Source: an uncultured Bacteroidota bacterium
GTDB lineage: Bacteria; Bacteroidota; Bacteroidia; UKL13-3
Direction: 5' to 3'
Assembly (NCBI GenBank): GCA_903907885.1
Contig: CAIVPY010000079.1
Coordinates: forward strand, 1 to 5,764
DNA: 5,764 nt
The notes beneath the pieces are model-generated. The model was not told where the DNA came from. It worked only from the letters and a program-made list of their open reading frames with translations, and did not search any database. The translations under genes were made by a program, and so were the position numbers. Below are positions 1 to 5,764 of the stretch, piece by piece (positions within the stretch are counted from its first letter, which is position 1; each line of letters starts with the position of its first letter).

Positions 1-1215
1 ACGCTGCATAAAACTTGAATAAATATTACAAAATGGAACCAAGCCTTGAGTTGCCAAACCTGCCGAAAAAGTAACTGCATGTTGTTCGGCAATACCTACA
101 TCAAATGAACGCTTTGGCATAGCTTTCATCATAATATTCATACTGCTTCCAGAAGGCATAGCAGGAGTAATACCTACAATTTTTTCGTTTTTCTCAGCCA
201 ATTCAACCAAGGTGTGTCCAAAAACATCTTGATATTTAGGAGGCAGTGGTTTTGATGGAATTGATTTATAAATTTCTCCTGTAACTTTATCAAACAAACC
301 AGGGGCATGCCATTTGGTTTGGTCTTTTTCAGCAGGGGCATAGCCCTTGCCTTTTACTGTTACAATATGTAATAATTTGGGTCCTGGAATTTTCTTTAAA
401 TCATTAAAAATTTTTACCATGTGGTTTACATCATGCCCATCAACTGGACCGAAATAACGGAAGCGTAAACTCTCAAACATATTGCTATGTTTAAGCAAGC
501 CGCTTTTCATGGTAGATTGTAGTTTAGAAATAATATCTTGTGAAACTTGTCCTACTTTATGAAGTCTATCTAATGCTTTCCAAACATCATCTTTAAATTT
601 GTTGTAAGTAGGTGAGGTGGTAATATCTGTTAAATATTCTTTTAAAGCTCCAACATTGGGGTCAATGCTCATGCAATTGTCGTTTAAAACAACAATGATA
701 TTACTATCTTCAACACCCGCATGATTTAGTCCTTCAAAAGCCAAACCAGCTGTCATTGCCCCATCGCCAATAATAGCAACGTGTTGCCTATCCAATTCTC
801 CTTTTATTCTTGATGCTACGGCCATGCCTAATGCAGCAGAAATAGAAGTAGATGAATGACCTACTCCAAATGTATCATATTCACTTTCGCTTCTTTTAGG
901 AAAACCTGATATTCCTTTATAAACACGATTTGTATGAAATTGCTCTCTCCTACCTGTAAGTATTTTATGTCCATATGCCTGATGTCCAACATCCCACACC
1001 AATTGGTCGTAAGGGGTATTAAAAACATAATGCAGTGCTACTGAAAGTTCAACCACACCAAGACTTGCTCCAAAATGACCCCCATAAACAGAAACCATGT
1101 CAATAATATATTGACGTAATTCAGCACTTATTTTCACAAGTTCTTCTTCCTTAAAATTCTTAAGATCTTTAGGATAATTAATTTGACTTAGAAAAGGTCC
1201 AGGTTCTATTTTCAT
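1..1215 (-). CDS. dxs: 1-deoxy-D-xylulose-5-phosphate synthase, C-terminal part outside the window
   Basis: The enzyme condenses pyruvate with glyceraldehyde 3-phosphate, using thiamine diphosphate (ThDP), to give DXP, the first step of the MEP isoprenoid pathway and a branch point to thiamine and pyridoxal. It is cytosolic. The 405 codons present start at ATG (1215, MKIEPGPFLSQIN) and run off the left edge; the family is about 620-640 residues, so roughly the last third is missing. Visible signatures in order: GGHFGASLG with His47, VGHQAYGHK with His78, the ThDP/Mg site GDGAMTAG at 150-157 followed by LNDN, FGPVDGH, and GIAEQHAVTFSAGLA with Glu377, the residue expected to activate the cofactor. 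The last visible residues, YSSFMQR, match the conserved Y-x-x-F-x-x-R substrate-site segment. The later DRAG region is outside the window. No frameshift or missing key residue is seen. The gene lies 111 bases downstream of the Usp gene on the same strand, and no Shine-Dalgarno motif precedes it. Confidence 0.98.
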   Translation of the reverse strand, partial: MKIEPGPFLSQINYPKDLKNFKEEELVKISAELRQYIIDMVSVYGGHFGASLGVVELSVALHYVFNTPYDQLVWDVGHQAYGHKILTGRREQFHTNRVYKGISGFPKRSESEYDTFGVGHSSTSISAALGMAVASRIKGELDRQHVAIIGDGAMTAGLAFEGLNHAGVEDSNIIVVLNDNCMSIDPNVGALKEYLTDITTSPTYNKFKDDVWKALDRLHKVGQVSQDIISKLQSTMKSGLLKHSNMFESLRFRYFGPVDGHDVNHMVKIFNDLKKIPGPKLLHIVTVKGKGYAPAEKDQTKWHAPGLFDKVTGEIYKSIPSKPLPPKYQDVFGHTLVELAEKNEKIVGITPAMPSGSSMNIMMKAMPKRSFDVGIAEQHAVTFSAGLATQGLVPFCNIYSSFMQR

Positions 1216-1326
1216 AGGTATCAACAAATTTTTATAACCAATTGTGCAACGTCAGTAAAATGGCCAATATTATAGGTTGTAAAAATATGTGTTTATATAC
1301 TATTAAGAAATAATCAATAAAATAAA

Positions 1327-2112
1327 TTACAGTCTAGCTTCGCTAACAATTAAGTCTCTAGGATGTATAGATAAAATTGGAATGTTAGAGAGCTTTATCA
1401 TTTGCTCGGAATACTTGCCTTTAAAAAAGGAAGTGAATGATGTTTCTTGTTCGGTCATCATAATAATTAATCCGGCCTTTTTGTTTGAACAGTAATCAAT
1501 TGTGCTGTTTGATGGATTTCCTCCCATTCGAATTTCAATCGTTGAATCTATTCCTTTTTCAGCAAAATTATTTGATACTTGTCGTGAGTAATTATTAATA
1601 ACAACTTCGGCATCTTTACTTGAATCACTACTTACACCGATAATATGAAGCACCGAATTGAAAGTATGTGCAAAACTTACTGCAAATGGTGCTTTTTGTC
1701 TTGTTTCAAATGATGTGTCGATAGGTACTATGATATTGCTAAAATCAAAATTGTCTAAATTGCCAGGTATTGTTAATACTAGTTTTTCTACTTGGTCAAT
1801 AAACTTACAAGAATCAGCAAAACTTAACACACCGTTTAAATCTGCATTATTTGAAACCGAGAAAATAATTAAATCTGGATTTTCGGTCTCTGCCACCTGT
1901 ATTAAGTCCTTAAGATGTTTACTTGAGCTTTGAATTTTTTTGAGTTTAAGCTGACCAAATTCATTGTCAATATTGTAATTTCCTTCACTGCACTGCAGTG
2001 CAATTACCTCCGAATTGTGAGCTTTTGCAATTGCCGCAGCAATGTTTATCACAACGGAAGATTTTTGGGGACTTTCAAAAGCTAAAAGAATTTTATTAAT
2101 TGTTAAAGCCAT
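1327..2112 (-). CDS. Universal stress protein with two tandem Usp domains
   Basis: This is a cytosolic Usp-family protein, a group linked to stress, starvation and energy limitation; its precise role is unknown. From the chosen start it has 261 residues. Domain 1 (about 5-116) opens with NKILLAFESP, and domain 2 (about 126-251) opens with SNIIVPIDTS and closes with IPILSIHPR. Both show the alternating hydrophobic strands and helices of the Rossmann-like Usp fold (for example PDLIIFSV and AGLIIMM). The classical ATP-loop glycine motif is degraded: domain 2 has MMTEQETSFTSFFKGKYSEQ, with only the late glycine (Gly232), and domain 1 has no such motif, so ATP binding is doubtful. An in-frame ATG at 2136 would add eight residues (MYEIKFKI). 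I prefer 2112 because MALTINKILLAF fits the family's N-terminus and a possible promoter overlaps the upstream ATG. It lies 110 bases after the crotonase gene, on the same strand. Confidence 0.9.
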   Translation of the reverse strand: MALTINKILLAFESPQKSSVVINIAAAIAKAHNSEVIALQCSEGNYNIDNEFGQLKLKKIQSSSKHLKDLIQVAETENPDLIIFSVSNNADLNGVLSFADSCKFIDQVEKLVLTIPGNLDNFDFSNIIVPIDTSFETRQKAPFAVSFAHTFNSVLHIIGVSSDSSKDAEVVINNYSRQVSNNFAEKGIDSTIEIRMGGNPSNSTIDYCSNKKAGLIIMMTEQETSFTSFFKGKYSEQMIKLSNIPILSIHPRDLIVSEARL

Positions 2113-2133
2113 AATCTTAAATTTTATTTCGTA

Positions 2134-2164
2134 CAAAATAACAAAATATAATTATTTGACAAAA
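2134..2164 (-). promoter_or_regulatory. Possible Bacteroidota-type promoter of the Usp gene
   Basis: Read on the minus strand, TTTTG (2164-2160) is followed after 18 bases by TTATTTTG (2141-2134). This resembles the Bacteroidota pattern of TTTG at -33 and TAnnTTTG at -7, with one mismatch in the -7 element. The expected transcript start would lie about 15 bases upstream of the ATG at 2112 and would exclude the ATG at 2136. The region is AT-rich, so a chance match is quite possible. Confidence 0.22.
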
Positions 2165-2222
2165 CTTGCTGCTTTGAGTATTTGAAAAAATATATATTGT
2201 GTTGATTTTCAGTTTAATTATA

Positions 2223-3005
2223 TTATTGTCCTTTAAATTCCGGTTTGCGTTTTTCTATAAAAGCAGTCACACCTTCTTTATTATCTTCGCTTCGCCCTGC
2301 AATTTCTTGGTATTGTGCTTCACACTCAAGCATGGTATCCAAATCGCTTTGGAAAGATTTGTTCAACATTTTTTTCATCAAAGAAATGGCTTTTGTTGGA
2401 GCCGTAGCGTAATAATCAGTCAGTTTTTTCACTTCAATATCCAGTTCTTCAAGAGGACAAACTCTATTAACCATACCCCAGTCAAATGCTTGTTTGGCGG
2501 AAACTTTATTTCCCATAGTACTCATCTCGAATGCCCTTGCTGAACCTACCAAACGTGGTAAAAAATAAGATGAACCCGAATCAAGCACCAATCCCACATT
2601 TACAAAAACTTCGATTAGTGAAGCATTTTCAGATGCCACTATCATATCGCAAGCTAAAGCTAAGGAACAACCCGCCCCTGCTGCCACACCATTCAATCTA
2701 CAAATTACAGGAATAGGCAAATTGCGTATGGCTTTAATCATTGGATTATACCTTTTGTCAATAGATTCTCTAAGGCTACGATTTTCAGCACCTGCAATAG
2801 ACTTCAAATCTTGACCACTACAAAACGCTTTGCCAGAACCTGTAATAACAAGCACCCTAATCGATTTATCTTTAGATGTATTCTTTAATGCATCTAACAC
2901 ATCAAAGCTTTGTTGCTCATTAAAAGCATTAAATACTTCCGGGCGATTAAGTGTTAAGGTTGCAACGCCATTATTAGTTTCGAATAATATGGTTTCGTAG
3001 TTCAT
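2223..3005 (-). CDS. paaG: PaaG-like crotonase-family acyl-CoA isomerase/hydratase
   Basis: At 260 residues this is the full length of a cytosolic crotonase. It resembles PaaG, the isomerase that turns ring-1,2-epoxyphenylacetyl-CoA into oxepin-CoA in phenylacetate breakdown. Family marks include LTLNRPEVFNAFN (17-29), FCSGQDL (61-67), YNPMIKAIRNLPIPVICRLN (86-105), VAAGAGCSLALACD (107-120), LDSGSSYFLPRLVG (141-154), and a PaaG-like tail with AGRSED (236-241), EGVTAF and KRKPEFKG. The two glutamates of true enoyl-CoA hydratases are absent: Ser114 and, by alignment from memory, Phe134 occupy those places. Asp142 sits where isomerase-type members carry the catalytic acid, so an isomerase is more likely than a hydratase. 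No other paa gene is in the window, so the substrate is uncertain and another acyl-CoA is possible. The ATG at 3005 gives the standard N-terminus. The gene is 85 bases after the PAP2-like gene; no Shine-Dalgarno is seen. The symbol reflects subfamily resemblance, not a proven pathway. Confidence 0.85.
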   Translation of the reverse strand: MNYETILFETNNGVATLTLNRPEVFNAFNEQQSFDVLDALKNTSKDKSIRVLVITGSGKAFCSGQDLKSIAGAENRSLRESIDKRYNPMIKAIRNLPIPVICRLNGVAAGAGCSLALACDMIVASENASLIEVFVNVGLVLDSGSSYFLPRLVGSARAFEMSTMGNKVSAKQAFDWGMVNRVCPLEELDIEVKKLTDYYATAPTKAISLMKKMLNKSFQSDLDTMLECEAQYQEIAGRSEDNKEGVTAFIEKRKPEFKGQ

Positions 3006-3090
3006 ATTGAATGATATTGATTTTGAAGCGAAAATATAAAAAAGCTAAAGCACATCTATATAAATTATAAAGATTATTTTAACGTATGTT

Positions 3091-3693
3091 TTACAAAATA
3101 ATAAACATAGGAACAAAACCTATAATTAGGCCCAAGTACACTTGATTTGTATTGTGCGAATGGGCAAATAGCCTAGCACTTGATACCAAACCAATAATTA
3201 CAAAAGTAATTGCAACAAGTGGTCTCAGTTCATCTCCTGTATGAACAAAGTTTACCATTAACAATGCTAGGAAAGAACCCAATGTGGCAGTGTGAATGCT
3301 TATTTTATAAAAATAATTTACTATAAAAATTATTATAAGTACCGCCATACAAGCTAACAAATAATTCAACACAATCGGATTTGCTGATAATTTAGCAAAA
3401 TTATAATAATCGAAACCGTAAATAAAAATAGTAAGTAAATATGGAATGCGCCTTTCCTCTCTATCGTGAAGCATAATAGTTTGCACCCTTCCTGAAATTT
3501 TTAAAACAAAAACCAATATGATAGGGATTATTGAAGTAGAGATAAAAATAAATAACAAATAAAACCATTTTAATTTATCTGGTATTCCCGAATAAAGTTG
3601 AGGAAAAAGGTAAAACAATGCTATTAAATTAAAAAGATTTACAATAGCTGGATGAAACAAAACGGAAATAAAGGTATGTGTGGCTTTGTTCAT
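3091..3693 (-). CDS. Integral membrane protein, PAP2-like (phosphatidic acid phosphatase-related)
   Basis: A 200-residue protein with about six hydrophobic segments (roughly 15-32, 42-65, 84-95, 107-128, 132-150 and 157-198, the last probably two helices) and no cleavable signal peptide. It resembles a short PAP2-related family of Bacteroidota. The landmarks are HDREERRIPY (76-85), KISIHT (130-135) in the place of the PAP2 PSGH motif, and SSARLFAHSHNTNQVYLG (171-188) resembling the SR-x5-H motif, with Arg174 and His178/His180. If active it would hydrolyse a lipid phosphate or diphosphate at the membrane, but the canonical first motif (K-x6-RP) is not evident, so catalysis is unproven. The ATG at 3693 gives a short N-terminus ending just before a hydrophobic run. 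It diverges from the esterase gene across 113 bases and precedes the crotonase gene. The family assignment is by recognition of motifs, not by search. Confidence 0.7.
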   Translation of the reverse strand: MNKATHTFISVLFHPAIVNLFNLIALFYLFPQLYSGIPDKLKWFYLLFIFISTSIIPIILVFVLKISGRVQTIMLHDREERRIPYLLTIFIYGFDYYNFAKLSANPIVLNYLLACMAVLIIIFIVNYFYKISIHTATLGSFLALLMVNFVHTGDELRPLVAITFVIIGLVSSARLFAHSHNTNQVYLGLIIGFVPMFIIL

Positions 3694-3751
3694 ATTAATT
3701 CAAACATTGTTAACATATGTATCGGCAATTCTACTATTAATTTTTGGAATA

Positions 3752-3783
3752 TTTGGCGCTTTGCAAAAAACGGGCAACATTTG
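3752..3783 (+). promoter_or_regulatory. Candidate Bacteroidota-type promoter of the esterase operon
   Basis: TTTG at 3752-3755 and AACATTTG at 3776-3783 are 20 bases apart. This fits the Bacteroidota pattern (TTTG near -33, TAnnTTTG near -7) with one mismatch, A for T at the first base of the -7 element. Transcription would begin near 3790, leaving a leader of about 17 bases before the ATG at 3807. A second TTTG at 3760-3763 is too close to serve as the -33 element. The match is by eye only. Confidence 0.38.
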
Positions 3784-3806
3784 CTTAAGTAACAACTTAT
3801 AAATAA

Positions 3807-5051
3807 ATGAGAAAAAACATACAAATACTTTTCCTTTTTCTGGTTTTGGGATATGCTCAAGCGAATGCTCAAAGGTATCTAATGCCCATATTCGATAGTA
3901 TTGTAATAACAGACAGTATTCCCTATGGTTCTGCTAATAATTACTTAGGTGTTAGTACCCATTTAGCTATGGATATTTATATGCCCTATGGAGACACCAC
4001 TTCTAATCGTCCATTGTTGATTTTGGCTCATGGGGGTTCGTTTATTTCGGGCAATAGGAAAGCATATGACATTGTGAAAGTTTGCACAGAATTTGCCAAA
4101 AGGGGTTATGTATGTGCGTCCATCAAATATCGATTGGGTGTAAGCACAAACAATCCACTGGCACTTGCCAACGAATTTGCCAATGCCGTGTGGAGAGGGA
4201 CGTTGGATGGAAGAGGGGCTATCCGCTATTTCTACAAAGAGGCTAGCATTGGCAATAGTTATAAAATAGACACCAATAACATCTATGTTGGAGGAATTTC
4301 GGCAGGGGGTGTTTTGGGATTACATGTAGCCTTTTTAGATAAAGCACAAGAGGCCGGATCAGCCAACCCAGCGATAGATACGACAAACATTGGAGGTGTT
4401 GATGGAAGCAGCGGAAGCGCAGGCTACAGATGGAAAGTGAAAGGTGTTATTAGCTTATGTGGTGCTATTGGTACTTCCGATTGGATGAATGACAATAAAA
4501 ACATTGGCATTGTGAGTGTTCATGGAACTAAAGACAACACGGTACCATTTAAAACTGATTATTTCAAAGCAGGTGGAATTCCCATTGCTTTGCTTAGTGG
4601 AAGTTATATTGTTGACTCTGTTGCCAGAGCCAATGGAAACCCAAGTGCATTAAAAGTGTTTTATGGCCAAGACCATGTGCCCTTTTCGGCTCAAACACCC
4701 ACAGGATTTGCATACATGGATACTACTATAAAGTTTGTGGCAGATTTCTTATACAAAGACATCAAAAGAGTACAATCCAATACTACAAGTATTAGCAATC
4801 AAACTATCGATAATATTGGTTTGAAAGTATATCCTATTCCAGCAAAAAATAGTCTAAATGTTCTGTTCGAAAATAATAATCACTCTAGTTTTGATATTGA
4901 GTTATACGACTTGAATGGCAAATTGCTTTCAAGCCAATCGACTAATTTAAACCAAGTAATGATAGACAGAAAAGACCTATTAAATGGCTTGTATTTAATC
5001 AAAGTAAAATCAATTTTGGGTGAAAGTTTCAAAAAAATAATTTTCGAATAA
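3807..5051 (+). CDS. Secreted alpha/beta-hydrolase (carboxylesterase-like) with T9SS type A sorting domain
   Basis: A 414-residue protein expected to cross the inner membrane by Sec and the outer membrane by the type IX system, ending at the surface or outside. Signal peptide about 1-21: MRKN, then a hydrophobic core, then ANA before Gln22. Catalytic domain about 30-320: oxyanion-hole HGG (75-77, in LAHGGSF), nucleophile elbow GISAGG with Ser165, a likely acid Asp243 in VHGTKDNTVPF, and His290 in GQDHVPF. This complete triad suits an esterase of the carboxylesterase/feruloyl-esterase-like type; the substrate is unknown. A Gly/Ser-rich stretch at about 184-206 may be a surface loop. The sorting domain, about 338-414, has VYPIPAKNSLNV, ELYDLNGKLL, LLNGLYLIKV and a basic end, KKIIFE. 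The usual YPNP reads YPIP here. The ATG at 3807 directly precedes the signal peptide. This is the first gene of a tight plus-strand operon; the leader is A/T-rich without a Shine-Dalgarno. Confidence 0.92.
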   Translation: MRKNIQILFLFLVLGYAQANAQRYLMPIFDSIVITDSIPYGSANNYLGVSTHLAMDIYMPYGDTTSNRPLLILAHGGSFISGNRKAYDIVKVCTEFAKRGYVCASIKYRLGVSTNNPLALANEFANAVWRGTLDGRGAIRYFYKEASIGNSYKIDTNNIYVGGISAGGVLGLHVAFLDKAQEAGSANPAIDTTNIGGVDGSSGSAGYRWKVKGVISLCGAIGTSDWMNDNKNIGIVSVHGTKDNTVPFKTDYFKAGGIPIALLSGSYIVDSVARANGNPSALKVFYGQDHVPFSAQTPTGFAYMDTTIKFVADFLYKDIKRVQSNTTSISNQTIDNIGLKVYPIPAKNSLNVLFENNNHSSFDIELYDLNGKLLSSQSTNLNQVMIDRKDLLNGLYLIKVKSILGESFKKIIFE

Positions 5052-5054
5052 ACA

Positions 5055-5402
5055 TTGATACGCTATTATAAAATATACGATTTTAAACGAGATGGTGCCG
5101 AACCTCAACTGCTCAACACTCCACGTACCATCGAAATTGAAGACAAACGCATTTGTCTTGTTAGACTTAAAGACGGCTATTATGCCATTGATGACAAATG
5201 CCCGCATGCAGCTGGCCGATTAGGACTTGGCAACTGTGATGAAAATGGGATGGTTGTTTGCCCAATACACCGTTACAAATACAACCCAAAAACGGGCAAG
5301 GGACAACCAGGACAAGGAGATTACGTTGATCATTACCTAGTGGAAACAAGAGAAGATGGCGTGTATATTGGGTTAACTAAAAAGTGGTGGCAAATTTTTT
5401 AG
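5055..5402 (+). CDS. Small Rieske [2Fe-2S] protein, TTG start
   Basis: A 115-residue single-domain Rieske protein without signal peptide or membrane segment, so probably a cytosolic electron carrier or a ferredoxin-like partner of an oxygenase or reductase. The cluster ligands are all present: Cys49 and His51 in CPHAAG, and Cys69 and His72 in CPIHRYKY, with 17 residues between His51 and Cys69. GYYAIDDKCPH before the first pair and the NPKTGKG segment after the second are typical of stand-alone or nitrite-reductase small-subunit-like Rieske domains. The end is unusual in being rich in Trp and Lys (KKWWQIF). The start is inferred: the reading frame is closed by the esterase stop (5049-5051), no ATG comes before the ligands, and TTG at 5055 places MIRYYKIYDF where such proteins normally begin. 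It is 3 bases after the esterase stop, in the same frame, and 8 bases before the next gene. Partner and reaction are not identifiable here. Confidence 0.88.
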   Translation: MIRYYKIYDFKRDGAEPQLLNTPRTIEIEDKRICLVRLKDGYYAIDDKCPHAAGRLGLGNCDENGMVVCPIHRYKYNPKTGKGQPGQGDYVDHYLVETREDGVYIGLTKKWWQIF

Positions 5403-5410
5403 CCAAAAAC

Positions 5411-5764
5411 ATGAGGTTCATATTATTACTTTTCGTATCGCTTTGTGTCTTTATCTGTAAAGCTCAGGGCAACGATACTTTGTTTATCAAACTCTGCGAA
5501 AACAATCGTGTAATAGGTAAGGTAATAAACAAGCAGCATTCGGTATTTGACTTAAAAAGACATTTTACAGCCAAAATCGACTCGGTTGAATATGATTTCA
5601 GTAACCCAAACTTGTTAAAAAGAAACAACAAACTCTACCTTATATCTATTGGATACAGCAAATTAGGAATGATGCTCATTGCTCTACCCGCCTATGTTGA
5701 CAGCATTCCAGGTAAGTTAGTGACTCTAGTTGACTATGAAGACAGTACAGTTGCAGATCCTGAC
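5411..5764 (+). CDS. Exported protein of unknown function, 3' end outside the window
   Basis: The frame is open for 118 codons from ATG 5411 to the right edge. I do not recognise the family. The N-terminus is a clear Sec signal peptide: MR, hydrophobic FILLLFVSLCVFI, then CKAQ before GND, with cleavage most likely after Gln19, an end common in Bacteroidota secreted proteins. No good lipobox is seen, since Cys16 is preceded by VFI. The mature part begins GNDTLFIKLCENN and contains short beta-prone segments (RVIGKVINKQ, AKIDSVEYDF, NKLYLISIGYSK), suggesting a beta-rich periplasmic or surface protein; LGMMLIALPAYV (86-97) is hydrophobic but too short to be a confident membrane helix. The gene starts 8 bases after the Rieske stop (A-rich CCAAAAAC spacer), so it is probably co-transcribed with the esterase and Rieske genes. 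A C-terminal sorting domain, if any, would be outside the window. Confidence 0.85.
   Translation, partial: MRFILLLFVSLCVFICKAQGNDTLFIKLCENNRVIGKVINKQHSVFDLKRHFTAKIDSVEYDFSNPNLLKRNNKLYLISIGYSKLGMMLIALPAYVDSIPGKLVTLVDYEDSTVADPD

Noticed and set aside
1265..1274. TATAAT and TAATATTG on the minus strand upstream of dxs, considered as a promoter
   Set aside because: No TTG or TTTG element is found at a suitable distance upstream on that strand, so it is indistinguishable from AT-rich background.
1658..1933. Plus-strand open frame of 91 codons inside the Usp gene
   Set aside because: It lies entirely antisense to a well-supported gene, has no recognisable domain and has the composition expected of an antisense reading.
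2199..2716. Two overlapping plus-strand open frames antisense to the crotonase gene
   Set aside because: The opposite strand encodes a full-length crotonase with clear motifs; these frames look like its antisense shadow.
3073..3102. Inverted repeat ATTATTTT / AAAATAAT with a 14-base loop at the end of the PAP2-like gene, considered as a terminator
   Set aside because: The 8-bp stem is made only of A-T pairs, overlaps the stop codon and lacks a following U-tract on the coding strand, so it would be too weak.
3690..3872. Minus-strand 60-codon frame across the divergent promoter region and the esterase signal peptide
   Set aside because: It overlaps the esterase N-terminus and shows no family features; its hydrophobic look comes from AT-rich sequence.
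5010..5349. Two minus-strand frames antisense to the Rieske gene
   Set aside because: The plus strand carries all four Rieske ligands with correct spacing, so the opposite frames are not credible genes.
5049..5402. The Rieske segment as the broken C-terminal part of one long esterase gene
   Set aside because: The T9SS sorting domain ends properly with a basic KKIIFE tail just before TAA, and such domains are C-terminal, so two separate genes fit better.
5411..5470. Lipoprotein signal in the last gene because of Cys16
   Set aside because: The residues before Cys16 (VFI) do not fit a lipobox, and a conventional KAQ cleavage site follows.

Overview
The window reads as chromosomal DNA from a member of the Bacteroidota. 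The evidence is AT-rich sequence, start sites without Shine-Dalgarno motifs but with A/T-rich leaders, a protein with a type IX secretion (T9SS) type A C-terminal sorting domain, and families typical of that phylum (a two-domain Usp protein, a short PAP2-like membrane protein, a small Rieske protein). Genus and species cannot be read from it.

Layout: four genes lie on the minus strand (positions 1-3693) and three on the plus strand (3807-5764), diverging from a 113-base intergenic region. Read in the direction of transcription, the minus-strand genes are a PAP2-like integral membrane protein, a PaaG-type crotonase isomerase, a tandem universal stress protein and dxs (DXP synthase, cut by the left window edge after 405 codons). 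They are separated by gaps of about 85-110 bases, so each could have its own promoter. They share no obvious pathway: isoprenoid precursor synthesis, acyl-CoA metabolism, stress response and possibly lipid phosphate or membrane function.

The plus-strand genes are packed as an operon: a secreted alpha/beta-hydrolase esterase with a T9SS sorting domain, a small cytosolic-type Rieske [2Fe-2S] protein that starts at TTG only 3 bases after the esterase stop codon, and an unrecognised exported protein cut by the right edge, 8 bases after the Rieske stop. Why an exported esterase, a Rieske protein and a second exported protein are made together is not clear from the sequence.

I see no RNA gene, CRISPR array, insertion sequence, phage gene or convincing intrinsic terminator, and no gene-free stretch over 300 bases. 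Most of the window is ordinary housekeeping or core-accessory DNA, and I do not see a strong case for an undescribed multi-gene system. The points most worth a second look are the Rieske start, the mixed content of the plus-strand operon and the unrecognised last gene.
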